A stretch of DNA of 64,000 nucleotides from Mesorhizobium sp. (GTDB lineage: Bacteria; Pseudomonadota; Alphaproteobacteria; Rhizobiales; Rhizobiaceae), in NCBI RefSeq assembly GCF_004963255.1, contig NZ_SUGA01000022.1, forward strand, positions 31,289 to 95,288, written 5' to 3'. This document shows, piece after piece, positions 1 through 9,672 of this stretch. Under the pieces are notes generated by a model. The model was not told the DNA's origin, did no database searches, and saw nothing but the letters and a program-made list of their open reading frames with translations. Position numbers and translations under genes: made by a program. Every line of letters starts with the position of its first letter. Position 1 is the stretch's first letter.

Positions 1-414
1 GCGATCCAGCGCTTTTATTTCGGATGCGAAATCATAGGCCGCGGCCGGGCCGACATCGACGCGAACATCCTTCGGCAGCAGGAAGCGGTGACGCAGCTTG
101 TTCCATAGCGGGGCTTCCAACTCACTCTGGGCGAAATGCATCCATGAATCCATCTCGGCGCGCCCGGCAACGCCCGGATTGGCGCCCATGCCTCTATCGG
201 CATGCTTGTCGGCCAGATAGACGCAGATCGCCGCCGAATCCGTGATTTTCAGGTCGTCGTCGATCAGGATCGGCACCTTGCCTGAAGGGTTGAGCGCGTA
301 GGCTTCCGGCGAGCGCAATTTTACCTCGACGAACTCATAGGGCTGTCCGAGTTCCTCGAGCATCCAGAGCACCCGGCTGACGCGGGAGCCGCGCGATCCG
401 ACAGCCTTGTACAT
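1..414 (-). CDS. Glutathione S-transferase, partial (runs off the left edge)
   Basis: The reading frame opens with ATG at 414 and stays open to base 1, giving 138 residues of the N-terminal part. It begins MYKAVGSRGSRVSRVLWMLE and carries the thioredoxin-fold pattern of GSTs: the NPSGKVPILIDDD segment with the cis-Pro (KVP) and then ITDSAAICVYLADK, where the ES/DS motif binds the glutathione gamma-glutamyl group. The start of the alpha-helical C-terminal domain is visible (AEMDSWMHFAQSELE). It probably conjugates or reduces small electrophiles with glutathione in the cytoplasm; the substrate cannot be inferred. It lies downstream of ureC and a membrane protein on the same strand. The C-terminus is outside the window. 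Confidence 0.85.
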   Translation of the reverse strand, partial: MYKAVGSRGSRVSRVLWMLEELGQPYEFVEVKLRSPEAYALNPSGKVPILIDDDLKITDSAAICVYLADKHADRGMGANPGVAGRAEMDSWMHFAQSELEAPLWNKLRHRFLLPKDVRVDVGPAAAYDFASEIKALDR

Positions 415-459
415 GGTTGAACCCTTGCCTTTCCGAGAACCCTAGCGCATCGCGAACGC

Positions 460-1053
460 TCAGACGATGGTGTCGAACAGCCGCAGGATGAATGATATCT
501 GATAGATCAGCGCAGCCGCGACGAAGGCGATGTGGAAGCGTTTGTCGCGCACCAGGATCGCGACGATGCAAAGCGCCACGAAGACCGGCGTGCGGAACAG
601 ATATTCGTTGCCGAAGCGGGCGAAATGCTCCGGCCCCTTGAGCAGCGTGTCGATCACATCGAGCAGATAGGTGAAGCCGAGCAGGCCGAAGAACCAGGCG
701 CGGCGCGAATAGAAATAGTCCTCGTAGCTGGTGTAATCGAGCATCGAATCCGGAAACAGCAATGCGCAGAGCAGGAACAGCGTGATGGCGTAGAAGATGA
801 TGAAAAGATATTTGCCGAAGGTCCAGTTCTCGATGGCGTAGAGGCCGAACTCCCACCACCAGAAATGCACCAGCATCAACAGCACCGAGGCGACCCAGGC
901 GAGATGCACCGCATAGAGCCGGTACTGGCCGGGATGCTGGACGATGCGGGCGGTTCCCGAAAGCAGCCGGGTGACGCCGAGGCCGATCACCATGCCCATG
1001 ACGATGCGGATATGCGGGAATATGTCGTGCTGGGAGGCGATTTCGGTGGGCAT
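460..1053 (-). CDS. Hypothetical multi-pass membrane protein
   Basis: A 197-residue protein with about five hydrophobic segments: around 15-35 (IRIVMGMVIGLGVTRLLSG), 48-70 (HLAWVASVLLMLVHFWWW), 82-102 (YLFIIFYAITLFLLCALLF), 122-140 (WFFGLLGFTYLLDVID) and 155-190. Aromatic and charged residues at the ends (YEDYFYSRRAW) suggest interfacial loops. I do not recognise the family well enough to name a function. It sits between ureC and the GST on the same strand, about 90 bp below ureC, so it could be read through from the urease operon, but nothing in it suggests urea or nickel transport. Confidence 0.7.
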   Translation of the reverse strand: MPTEIASQHDIFPHIRIVMGMVIGLGVTRLLSGTARIVQHPGQYRLYAVHLAWVASVLLMLVHFWWWEFGLYAIENWTFGKYLFIIFYAITLFLLCALLFPDSMLDYTSYEDYFYSRRAWFFGLLGFTYLLDVIDTLLKGPEHFARFGNEYLFRTPVFVALCIVAILVRDKRFHIAFVAAALIYQISFILRLFDTIV

Positions 1054-1144
1054 GCCTGATCACAATGCTGCTGCTTGGCAGCATATTGCGATCTGCGCGC
1101 CCGAGCCGCAACGACATTTGCCAGCTAATCGGACCAGCCGCCTG

Positions 1145-2857
<1,713 letters not shown>

Positions 2858-3023
2858 CAGCAATTGCTCCCGAATTCCAATTGTTTGTGCGCGTGGCACA
2901 CATTGTCGCCACCCAATGGTCACGCAATGACCCGCTCGCCGACACTTTGAGCGCCCATTTCAGCGTTCCCATCAGGCCGTTGAGGCGGGCGGAATCACTC
3001 CCAATCCGATGGAAGGAACATCC

Positions 3024-3401
3024 ATGCGCAACGCGATCCTTGTCGCCGCAGCCGCTACCTTGATGATGGCGGGTAGTGCCGGCGCCCAACAGCAGCCGAC
3101 GCAACAACCCAGCCCGGCACCGACCGCCCCCGCCGCGCCGAAAGCCCAGTCCGCGGCGCCGGCGATCCAGAGCGTCAACGTCGTCGACATCACCGAACTG
3201 CCCAAGGATGCGCAGACGCAGGTGAACCAAATTGTCGCGCAGCGCGGCGATGCCGGCCTGCAGACCTTGCGCAAGTCGATCGACGCGACGCCCAAGGTGA
3301 AATCCGCGCTCGAAGCCAAGGGCATGAGCTCGGCGCAGGTGATTGCCGCCAGCATGCAGCCCAATGGCGCGCTGACGCTGATCACCAAGAAGGCGAGCTG
3401 A
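3024..3401 (+). CDS. Small exported protein of unknown function
   Basis: About 125 residues. The first 22 (MRNAILVAAAATLMMAGSAGA) form a Sec signal peptide, cleaved probably after AGA. A Gln/Pro/Ala-rich linker follows, then a folded tail of about 80 residues with VNVVDITELPKDAQTQVNQIVAQRG and helical repeats. An in-frame ATG at 3009 is also possible, but the signal peptide fits 3024. The gene lies on the strand opposite urease, between ureB and ureC, and tandem with another exported-protein gene. Function unknown; a periplasmic role is inferred only from the signal peptide. Confidence 0.7.
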   Translation: MRNAILVAAAATLMMAGSAGAQQQPTQQPSPAPTAPAAPKAQSAAPAIQSVNVVDITELPKDAQTQVNQIVAQRGDAGLQTLRKSIDATPKVKSALEAKGMSSAQVIAASMQPNGALTLITKKAS

Positions 3402-3560
3402 TCGCGCGCCCGGGCGGACCGTCTTGCGGTCCGCCGCCCATATTTTGAAAAGAATGCGGGCCGCCTCGCGGGCCGCCGTCAGGCCTTCGAAGGGAACCTG
3501 CGGCCAGGCCGGACCGTTTCGCTGTTTTCGCCCCGCCACGAGGTCAGTCAGGAGCGAGCA

Positions 3561-4049
3561 ATGGCGAATGGCCGGCGTTTTGCAAGATGGAATTCCGTGG
3601 TTGCCGCATCGCTTTTCGCGGTCGCCGCGCCCCATGCCGCGTCCGCTGCCCAGCCGTTGGGCAGCGACAAGCCTGCCGCCGCGATTGTCGATTCCGATGT
3701 CCGCCAGGAAGAGGCGCTCTCCAGGACGGAGGCCGGAAAAGTCATCACCGCCATTGACCGGACCCGCGACAATATCGGCACGGTGCGCAAGATCACCAAG
3801 CTCGACAGGGTCGACATCGTGTTCCTGACCGATGCGGCGCGCAGCGAAGGCGGGCCGCCGCCGGCCATCGAGAACAAAATGAAGCAGCATCAGGACGATG
3901 TCGCCGAGCTGCGCCAGGAGATCGAGGCGAACGCCCTGCTCTTCAACGCGATCGATTCCCGGCGCGTGCAGGCCGAGGACGTGCTCGCCGTTGAGTTCGA
4001 CAATCCGGGGAAGGTCGTCGTCTACGCGGCCGCCAAGCCCCCGAAGTGA
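3561..4049 (+). CDS. Exported protein of unknown function
   Basis: A 162-residue product with an N-terminal signal peptide (RRFARWNSVVAASLFAVAA then HAASAAQP as the likely cleavage zone). The mature part is charged and helical (EEALSRTEAGKVITAIDRTR, IENKMKQHQDDVAELRQEIE) and ends with a beta-like stretch (VLAVEFDNPGKVVVYAA). The start is supported by AGTCAGGAGCGAGCA upstream. Its 3' end stops 35 bp before the converging ureB stop. Together with the gene at 3024 it splits the urease subunit genes. I recognise no named family; mature periplasmic localisation is inferred. Confidence 0.7.
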   Translation: MANGRRFARWNSVVAASLFAVAAPHAASAAQPLGSDKPAAAIVDSDVRQEEALSRTEAGKVITAIDRTRDNIGTVRKITKLDRVDIVFLTDAARSEGGPPPAIENKMKQHQDDVAELRQEIEANALLFNAIDSRRVQAEDVLAVEFDNPGKVVVYAAAKPPK

Positions 4050-4084
4050 TGGCCTCCGAAGTGATTTGAGCGCGGCGGCGGACC

Positions 4085-4390
4085 TCACAGCTTGCCCATC
4101 ACCTTCTGCTGGAAGCCATAGACCTCGCGTTTTCCCCCCAGCGGCACCAGCGTGACGTCGCGTTCCTGGCCCGGCTCAAAGCGCATGGCGGTGCCGGCGG
4201 CGATGTCCAGCCGCATGCCGCGCGCGGGCTCGCGGTCGAATTTCAGGCCCTCATTGGTCTCGAAGAAATGATAATGGCTGCCGACCTGGATCGGCCGGTC
4301 GCCGCTGTTGGCGACCTTGAGGGTGACGGTCGGCCGGCCCTTGTTGAGGTCGATCTCGCCTTTGGCCGCAATAACTTCACCGGGGATCAT
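4085..4390 (-). CDS. ureB: Urease subunit beta
   Basis: A 101-residue structural subunit of the urease (alpha-beta-gamma)3 complex. It starts MIPGEVIAAKGEIDLNKGRP, the usual UreB N-terminus, and contains the conserved VANSGDRPIQVGSHYHFFE and RLDIAAGTAMRFEPGQ segments. The start at 4390 follows a GAGGG ribosome site and lies only 7 bp after the ureJ stop, so ureJ and ureB are cotranscribed. The open frame extends much further upstream, but that part is antisense-like translation of ureJ. The partner ureC lies 1.2 kb downstream past two opposing genes. Confidence 0.97.
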   Translation of the reverse strand: MIPGEVIAAKGEIDLNKGRPTVTLKVANSGDRPIQVGSHYHFFETNEGLKFDREPARGMRLDIAAGTAMRFEPGQERDVTLVPLGGKREVYGFQQKVMGKL

Positions 4391-4397
4391 CGCGCCC

Positions 4398-4991
4398 TCA
4401 CACCATGCCGAAGGAAAGGCCGACGCCGATCGCCGCGCAAGCGGCGCCGGCGGCGCGCGCCAGGCCGCGGAAGCGCCACCCAAGCCGAAGGCCGGCCGCC
4501 ATGCCGACACCGTGGAGCAGCGCGGTGACGGCGGCAAAGCCAGCCATATATTCGAGGCCGGCAGCGTTTTCCGGCACCTCGGCGCCATGGGCGTGACCGT
4601 GGAAGAGAGCGAGCAGGCCGATGATGGCGACCCCGGCCGAGACCGGCAGGTCGATCGCCAGCGCCACCAGCAGGCCGAGCGCCACGACGGAAGCGAGGAT
4701 GCCCGGCTCGACGAAAGGCACCGGCACATGCAGCATGCCGAGCGCGCCGCCGGCCAGCATCACGCCGAGGAAGGCAAGTGGCCAGGCCCAGAGCGCCTTG
4801 CCGCCCTTCATCGCCGCCCACAGACCGACGGCGACCATGGCCGTGATGTGGTCGAGGCCGGACAGCGGATGCGCGAAACCGGCGGCGAAGGAAGAGGTGG
4901 AGCCTGCGCCGACATGGGCTTCAGCCGGGATGGCGGCCACCAGGAAAAGGATCGCGGCAAGTGCGGTTCGTTTCGTCGAGGCGGGGATCAT
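4398..4991 (-). CDS. ureJ: HupE/UreJ family membrane protein
   Basis: A 197-residue integral membrane protein with a signal-like N-terminus ending in AEAHVG, then the family's GFAHPLSGLDHITAMVAVGLWA motif carrying the conserved histidines (HPLSGxDH) proposed to bind nickel. A second His-rich loop, LLALFHGHAHGAEVP, follows around residue 130, and about six transmembrane helices are visible. HupE/UreJ proteins are thought to import nickel for hydrogenase or urease. Its place between ureA and ureB, 7 bp upstream of ureB, supports nickel supply to urease. Confidence 0.93.
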   Translation of the reverse strand: MIPASTKRTALAAILFLVAAIPAEAHVGAGSTSSFAAGFAHPLSGLDHITAMVAVGLWAAMKGGKALWAWPLAFLGVMLAGGALGMLHVPVPFVEPGILASVVALGLLVALAIDLPVSAGVAIIGLLALFHGHAHGAEVPENAAGLEYMAGFAAVTALLHGVGMAAGLRLGWRFRGLARAAGAACAAIGVGLSFGMV

Positions 4992-5016
4992 CTTTCTGCC
5001 CTTTCCAATTGACCGG

Positions 5017-5271
5017 TTAAGCGGCCTTGCGCGGGCCGCAGCCTTCGGCCTTGAGCACGCGCCTGGTCGATGGCGGATATTTCGTCAGCTTGCCTGCCGG
5101 CCGGATCGGCCGCGGCGCGAAATTGCCGCCGCAATTCGGGCAGACGCCGCCCAGCACAGTATCGACGCAGTCGGCGCAGAAGGTGCATTCGAAGGTGCAG
5201 ATCAGCGCATCGGTCGCCTCCGGCGGCAGATCCTTGTCGCAGCATTCGCAATTTGGCCTAAGCTCCAGCAT
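5017..5271 (-). CDS. DUF1272 cysteine-rich protein
   Basis: An 84-residue protein that starts MLELRPNCECCDKDLPPEA, the signature opening of DUF1272. Ten cysteines are present, in CECC, CTFECTFCADC and CPNCGG groups, which suggests one or two zinc sites; a C-terminal basic tail follows. GAGGAGG precedes the start. It lies between ureA and ureJ, with 27 bp to ureA. The biochemical role of DUF1272 is not known; placement inside a urease operon allows a guess at metal handling or regulation, but no direct evidence exists in the sequence. Confidence 0.85.
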   Translation of the reverse strand: MLELRPNCECCDKDLPPEATDALICTFECTFCADCVDTVLGGVCPNCGGNFAPRPIRPAGKLTKYPPSTRRVLKAEGCGPRKAA

Positions 5272-5298
5272 CGGTCTTCCTCCTCACCGGATCGATCC

Positions 5299-5601
5299 TT
5301 ACCTGATCGGCTCATGCACGGTCACCAGCTTGGTGCCGTCGGGAAACGTCGCCTCGACCTGGACGTCGTGGATCATCTCGGCGATGCCGTCCATGACCTG
5401 GGCGCGGGTGACGACATGGGCGCCGGCCTCCATGAGTTCCGCGACGGGACGGCCGTCGCGGGCGCCTTCGACGACGAAGTCGGTGATCAGGGCGATGGCT
5501 TCGGGGTGGTTGAGCTTGACGCCGCGCTCCAGGCGCTTGCGCGCCACCATCGCCGCCATGGCGATCAGCAGCTTGTCTTTTTCACGCGGCGTAAGATTCA
5601 T
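5299..5601 (-). CDS. ureA: Urease subunit gamma
   Basis: A 100-residue structural subunit with the canonical start MNLTPREKDKLLIAMAAMVA and the conserved KLNHPEAIALITDFVVEGARDG helix pair, ending with VEATFPDGTKLVTVHEPI. Length equals the usual UreA. It is second in the minus-strand operon, 21 bp downstream of ureD. Confidence 0.97.
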   Translation of the reverse strand: MNLTPREKDKLLIAMAAMVARKRLERGVKLNHPEAIALITDFVVEGARDGRPVAELMEAGAHVVTRAQVMDGIAEMIHDVQVEATFPDGTKLVTVHEPIR

Positions 5602-5622
5602 GCGATGTCCCGGTATTTCAGA

Positions 5623-6498
5623 TCAGAGTGACCACAATTTAGGCAGGCCCGCCCGTCCGTTGAGCAGTTCGACGAGCGGAACCAACCGCTTGCGGAGCTG
5701 GTAGCCGTCGCCGGCGGTGAGCCTCGCAAGAAGCTTGCCAGATCGGCCGACGCTCCAGAAGCTGGCGCCGCCGCCGGCGGCAGAGTCGCCGATGATCGCG
5801 CGGGCCGCCTCGAGCAGGCTTTCCGCTTGCGGCGAAACGAGCAGCAGCGTCGCGACGGCAAGCGCGCCGCCGGTCGCCGCCGGCCGCCGCAACGTTGCCG
5901 CGATATCCGGACCGATCCGGAAATCCTCCGCATGGACCAGCGTGCCGCCCTGGCGGACCCGCCAGCGGTCGTGGAAGCTGCCTCGAACCGTCCGCTCGCC
6001 CATCGCCAGCCGGCCGAACAGCGTGGCTTCGAGCACCAGCGCTTCGGCATCCTCCGCGAGATCGACATCCAGCGTGCGGGCGAAGGCGGCACGATCGAAA
6101 ACGATGGTTTCCTGCGGCAGCCAGGCGAGGCGCCCGCCCGGACCGACCCGCAGGCCGACATTTGTCTCGGCCCTGTCGGCGGCGGCGCGATAGACCTTCT
6201 CGCAGGCCTGGCTGGTGATGGAGGCGGAGGCCTCGGCGCCGACCTCGATCGTCCAGCCGAGGCGGTCGCCGCCGGTCATTCCGCCGGCCGTGTTGATGAG
6301 CACCGCCTCGAGCGGATCGCCCTGCACCGCCGGCAGGCGGATCTTGGCCGATCCGTCCTGGTAGAGCCGCTGCAGGCGCGTCCGGCCATCGCTCTTGCCG
6401 CAGAAAAGCCTGGCTCGCCCGGCAACACGTTGCGCGGCAGGCGAAGCAGCGCCGGCCAAAGGCAGGGCGGGTGTCAGGGCGTTGTCGATCGTGTCCAC
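5623..6498 (-). CDS. ureD: Urease accessory protein UreD
   Basis: A 291-residue member of the UreD/UreH family, which binds apo-urease and with UreF and UreG delivers nickel and CO2 to the active site. Diagnostic segments are AVLINTAGGMTGGDRLGWTIEV and LPQETIVFDRAAFARTLDVDL. Translation probably starts with GTG at 6498, because no closer ATG preserves the N-terminal domain. It is the first gene of the urease operon and divergent from the ACP gene at 6695, so the 6499-6694 interval should carry both promoters; no clear operator was seen there. Confidence 0.95.
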   Translation of the reverse strand: MDTIDNALTPALPLAGAASPAAQRVAGRARLFCGKSDGRTRLQRLYQDGSAKIRLPAVQGDPLEAVLINTAGGMTGGDRLGWTIEVGAEASASITSQACEKVYRAAADRAETNVGLRVGPGGRLAWLPQETIVFDRAAFARTLDVDLAEDAEALVLEATLFGRLAMGERTVRGSFHDRWRVRQGGTLVHAEDFRIGPDIAATLRRPAATGGALAVATLLLVSPQAESLLEAARAIIGDSAAGGGASFWSVGRSGKLLARLTAGDGYQLRKRLVPLVELLNGRAGLPKLWSL

Positions 6499-6694
6499 GT
6501 TCCCAGGTTAAGCACTCCGGCGGCTTTGTCGATATATCGCTTGTTGCTTGACATCGTTTTGGTTTCTATAGAGGGAAGCCACCCTGGAGCGGTCGCGCGG
6601 TGCCTGGCGAGGTAAGGGCAACGGCGTTGTTGGATCCGGGGACCAAAAGGGGCGCTGATCAGTTGGCGTCGGGAAACGACAGGGAAGGAACCGA

Positions 6695-6949
6695 ATGGCT
6701 GACCAGCTGACGACCGAGATCATCGAAAAGATCAAAGCGCATGCCGACACCGGTGGTGAGGAAATCACTGCCAGCACCGATCTCGGAACGCTCGGCATCC
6801 ATTCGCTGGAATTGACCGAGATCATCTTCGATCTCGAGGAGAAGTACGGCATCGAGATCGAGATGAACACGGTCGATGCCTGGAGCAACCTGAAGAACGT
6901 CGGCGACATGGTCGAGGCGGTTCGCGAACTGATCGCGAAAAAAGCCTGA
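6695..6949 (+). CDS. NodF-like acyl carrier protein
   Basis: An 84-residue acidic acyl carrier protein. Helix II around residue 37 holds the expected phosphopantetheine serine in LGIHSLELTEIIFDLE; the usual Asp before this serine (DSL) is His here. The C-terminal half, YGIEIEMNTVDAWSNLKN, closely resembles rhizobial NodF rather than fatty-acid AcpP. A strong AGGGAAGGAA ribosome site precedes the ATG. The ketosynthase starts 4 bp after its stop, so the two are cotranscribed and probably act together on a specialised acyl chain. No nod box was seen upstream, so a classical Nod-factor role is unproven. Confidence 0.88.
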   Translation: MADQLTTEIIEKIKAHADTGGEEITASTDLGTLGIHSLELTEIIFDLEEKYGIEIEMNTVDAWSNLKNVGDMVEAVRELIAKKA

Positions 6950-6953
6950 CTGC

Positions 6954-8162
6954 ATGCAAAAACGCGTCGTCATCACCGGTATCGGCGGGATTTGCGGGCT
7001 CGGCAACGATGCGCCGGCGATGTGGGACGCCATGCGCGCCGGCCGCTCGGCGATCGGCCCGATCGACAATCCGTCGCTGCATGACCTCAAGGTCAAGACT
7101 GGCTGCGAAATCAAGGAACTGCCCGAACATGGCATCGACCGCAAGCAGGTCGTGTCGATGGACCGTTTCAGTCTGCTGGCGGTGATCGCCGCGCGCGAGG
7201 CCATGCGGCAGTCCGGATTGACGGCACATGCCGACAACACCTACCGGATGGGCGCAATCGTCGGCATCGGCGTCGCGGGCTTCGAGACCATCGAAGAGAA
7301 TTACCGCGCGATCCTGCTCGAAGGGCGCAATCGCGCCGCCATCTTCACCGTGCCGAAAGTGATGCCGGGCGCGGCCGCCGGCCAGGTGAGCATGGCGCTC
7401 GGACTGCGCGGCCCTGTCTTCGGGGCTACCTCGGCCTGCTCCTCGGCCAACCATGCAATTTCCACGGCGGTCGACCAGATCAGGCTCGGCCGCGCCGACG
7501 TGATGGTTGCCGGCGGCACCGAAGCGCCGCTGGTGTGGGGCGTGCTCAAGGGCTGGGAGGCGCTCAGGGTGCTTTCGCCCGACACGTGCCGGCCGTTCTC
7601 GGCCGACCGCGCGGGGCTTGTGCTTGGCGAAGGCGCCGGCATGGCGGTGCTGGAAAGCTACGATCACGCGATGGCGCGCGGCGCCACCATTCTGGCGGAG
7701 ATCGCCGGCGTCGGGCTTTCCGCCGATGCCTCCGACATCGTCGCGCCGACCGTCGAGGGACCGGAAGCGGCGATGCGTTTCTGCCTGGCGGATGCCGGGC
7801 TCAATCCGGAAGACGTCGACTACCTCAACGCGCATGGCACCGGCACCAAGGCCAATGACCAGATCGAAACCGCCGCGATCAAGCGCGTCTTCGGCAACCA
7901 CGCCCCTTCGCTCTCAGTGTCCTCGACCAAGTCGATGCATGCGCATTGCCTCGGCGCTTCGGGCGGGCTGGAGATGATCGCATGCGTGATGGCGATCCGC
8001 GACGGCATCGTGCCGCCGACCGCCAACTATCGCGAGCCCGACCCGGAATGCGACCTCGACGTGACGCCGAACACGGCGCGCGAGCGCACGGTGCGCGCGG
8101 CGCTCAGCAACAGCTTCGCCTTTGGCGGAACCAACGCGGTGCTGGCCTTCAAGGCGGTCTGA
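6954..8162 (+). CDS. NodE-like beta-ketoacyl-ACP synthase
   Basis: A 402-residue condensing enzyme of the KAS II/NodE type. The catalytic Cys162 is in SACSSANHA, His294 in NAHGTGTKAND, and the second histidine, His331, in KSMHAHCLGASG; the C-terminal SNSFAFGGTNAVLAF closes the fold. The blocks RKQVVSMDRFSLLAVIAA, VDQIRLGRADVM and REPDPECDLDVTPN match rhizobial NodE. It should extend an acyl chain carried by the adjacent ACP by two carbons. NodE normally determines polyunsaturated or special acyl groups on Nod factors; here there are no other nod genes, so a chromosomal lipid function is more likely. Confidence 0.9.
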   Translation: MQKRVVITGIGGICGLGNDAPAMWDAMRAGRSAIGPIDNPSLHDLKVKTGCEIKELPEHGIDRKQVVSMDRFSLLAVIAAREAMRQSGLTAHADNTYRMGAIVGIGVAGFETIEENYRAILLEGRNRAAIFTVPKVMPGAAAGQVSMALGLRGPVFGATSACSSANHAISTAVDQIRLGRADVMVAGGTEAPLVWGVLKGWEALRVLSPDTCRPFSADRAGLVLGEGAGMAVLESYDHAMARGATILAEIAGVGLSADASDIVAPTVEGPEAAMRFCLADAGLNPEDVDYLNAHGTGTKANDQIETAAIKRVFGNHAPSLSVSSTKSMHAHCLGASGGLEMIACVMAIRDGIVPPTANYREPDPECDLDVTPNTARERTVRAALSNSFAFGGTNAVLAFKAV

Positions 8163-8313
8163 TCACAATCCCGGTTGACTGTATGTGCATCGGCCGTCGG
8201 TGGCTGGTGTATTGATCCCGGCCGGCCGGGGACCTAGTTCTTCCTCACCCCGCCGTATTCTTTGCCACCCGTTGTGAGCGCCGCCCGGCGCCAATCCCTA
8301 TCCGGAGTTTCCG

Positions 8314-9018
8314 ATGACCGACCTGTCCGCCTTTCCGATCGCCAAGCGCTGGCCGGCCAAGCATCCGGAGCGCCTGCAGCTCTATTCGGCCACGACGCCC
8401 AATGGCGTGAAGGTCTCGATCGCGCTGGAGGAGATCGGCCTGCCCTACGAGCCGCATTATGTCGATATCGGCAAGAATGAGAGCTGGACGCCGGAGTTCC
8501 TGTCGCTCAATCCGAACGGCAAGATACCGGCCATCATCGATCCGGACGGTCCGGGCGGCAAGCCGATCGGCCTGTTCGAATCGGGCGCCATCCTGCTCTA
8601 TCTGGCGGACAAGACTGGCAAGCTCATTCCCGCGGATCCGGCGCGCCGCTACGAGACGATCCAGTGGGTGTTCTTCCAGATGGCGGCGATCGGCCCGATC
8701 TTCGGGCAGGTTGGCTTCTTCCACAAATTCGCCGGTCGCGAGATCGCCGACAAGCGGCCGCTCGAACGCTACCGCGACGAATCGCGGCGGCTGATAGGCG
8801 TGCTCGAAACGCGGCTGAAGGGCCGCAAGTGGATCATGGATGACGACTACACGATCGCCGATGTGTCGATGCTGGGCTGGGTGCGCAATCTGATCGGCTT
8901 CTACGAAGCGCGCGACCTGGTCGGCTTCGATGATTTCCCGACCGTCGCCGAATGGCTGGAGCGCGGCCTGGCGCGGCCGGCGGTGAAACGGGGCCTTACC
9001 ATTCCGGCAAAGGGCTAA
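8314..9018 (+). CDS. Glutathione S-transferase, YghU/YfcG-like
   Basis: A 234-residue protein with the N-terminal thioredoxin-fold domain (LQLYSATTPNGVKVSIALEE, then FLSLNPNGKIPAIIDPDG and IGLFESGAILLYLADK) and a helical C-terminal domain with YTIADVSMLGWV, the N-capping motif. The TTPNG start of the active site and the ESGAIL motif match the Nu-class disulfide-bond oxidoreductases YfcG/YghU, which use glutathione to reduce organic hydroperoxides or disulfides. GGAG precedes the start. It stands alone and ends in a hairpin terminator. Confidence 0.9.
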   Translation: MTDLSAFPIAKRWPAKHPERLQLYSATTPNGVKVSIALEEIGLPYEPHYVDIGKNESWTPEFLSLNPNGKIPAIIDPDGPGGKPIGLFESGAILLYLADKTGKLIPADPARRYETIQWVFFQMAAIGPIFGQVGFFHKFAGREIADKRPLERYRDESRRLIGVLETRLKGRKWIMDDDYTIADVSMLGWVRNLIGFYEARDLVGFDDFPTVAEWLERGLARPAVKRGLTIPAKG

Positions 9019-9065
9019 AGCGCGTCGCGATCTTTCAGATTCGCTCCCCGCGCTTTAGGTTTTTT
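9016..9065 (+). terminator. Terminator of the GST gene
   Basis: Perfect 9-bp arms TAAAGCGCG (9016-9024, including the GST stop) and CGCGCTTTA (9049-9057) are followed by GGTTTTTT. This is the hairpin plus T-run of an intrinsic terminator, and it is built from the left half of a rhizobial repeated element. Confidence 0.7.
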
Positions 9066-9125
9066 GATTTTACGCATGTCTTTATCGCGAAACCGGTTCC
9101 CACTTTCGGGAGACATGCTTTAGGC
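9016..9125. repeat. Rhizobial intergenic palindromic element
   Basis: After the terminator stem comes a second stem with arms GCATGTC (about 9075) and GACATGC (about 9112), enclosing an AAACCGGTTCCCACTTTCGG loop. This two-stem arrangement resembles a recurrent intergenic element of Mesorhizobium genomes, recognised here from memory. Confidence 0.6.
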
Positions 9126-9163
9126 GCTTCACCGTTTGCGAAAACGGAAACGCGCTCTGGCCG

Positions 9164-9487
9164 TTACTTCGACTTGGCGCTGGTCTTCCTGCCAAGCACG
9201 GACGCAGCCAGCCTTGCCGTCGCTACCACCGCGCCGGTCGCAACGCTTGCAACGGTGCGGATCGGGCTCGACGTCTTCGTTGCCGACTTGTGCGGCCTAT
9301 GCGCCTTGGGCGCGGCCTTGTGGGCCACGCCTGGCGTCACTTTCTTCGGGGCCGCCTTGCCGAAAGCCGGCTTGGCGTCTTTCGACCGCTCGGCGATCGC
9401 CGGGCCGGCGCCCGCCTTGGCCTGCGTCGTCCTGGATTGGGTGGCCCTGGTTTTTTTGGCCACGGGCTTTCTGCTGTTGGTTGCCAT
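9164..9487 (-). CDS. Lys/Ala-rich basic protein, histone H1-like
   Basis: A 107-residue, strongly basic, low-complexity protein rich in Lys, Ala, Thr and Pro (KKTRATQSRTTQAKAGAG, KAAPKKVTPGVAHKAAPKA). A short hydrophobic helix, IRTVASVATGAVVATARLAAS, lies near the C-terminus. The composition resembles bacterial histone H1-like or AlgP-type tails that bind nucleic acid, but no folded domain is visible. Codon use fits the host. It converges on the GST terminator region. Function is inferred only from composition. Confidence 0.6.
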   Translation of the reverse strand: MATNSRKPVAKKTRATQSRTTQAKAGAGPAIAERSKDAKPAFGKAAPKKVTPGVAHKAAPKAHRPHKSATKTSSPIRTVASVATGAVVATARLAASVLGRKTSAKSK

Positions 9488-9672
9488 CTGACAGATCCTG
9501 CTCGCTTCTTTCGCAATCCGGACGGAAAGCGGTGTGCGCTTCCCTGGGATTGCTCCGGCGCCCTACAATTCGGGATAGGCTGATAACGGCGTGAAAACCT
9601 TAAAGTTCCCGTCCGAAAATATCGAAAATTGAGCAGGTTAACCAATCACCAGCGTCATTGATCAATGGCCCG

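Noticed and set aside
1065..1084. Stem-loop ATGCTGC/GCAGCAT below ureC as a terminator
   Set aside because: The stem is 7 bp with no T-run on the minus strand, so termination cannot be supported.
6499..6694. nod box before the NodF-like gene
   Set aside because: No match to the conserved ATC-N9-GAT series was found; only AT-rich promoter-like sequence such as CTTGACAT.
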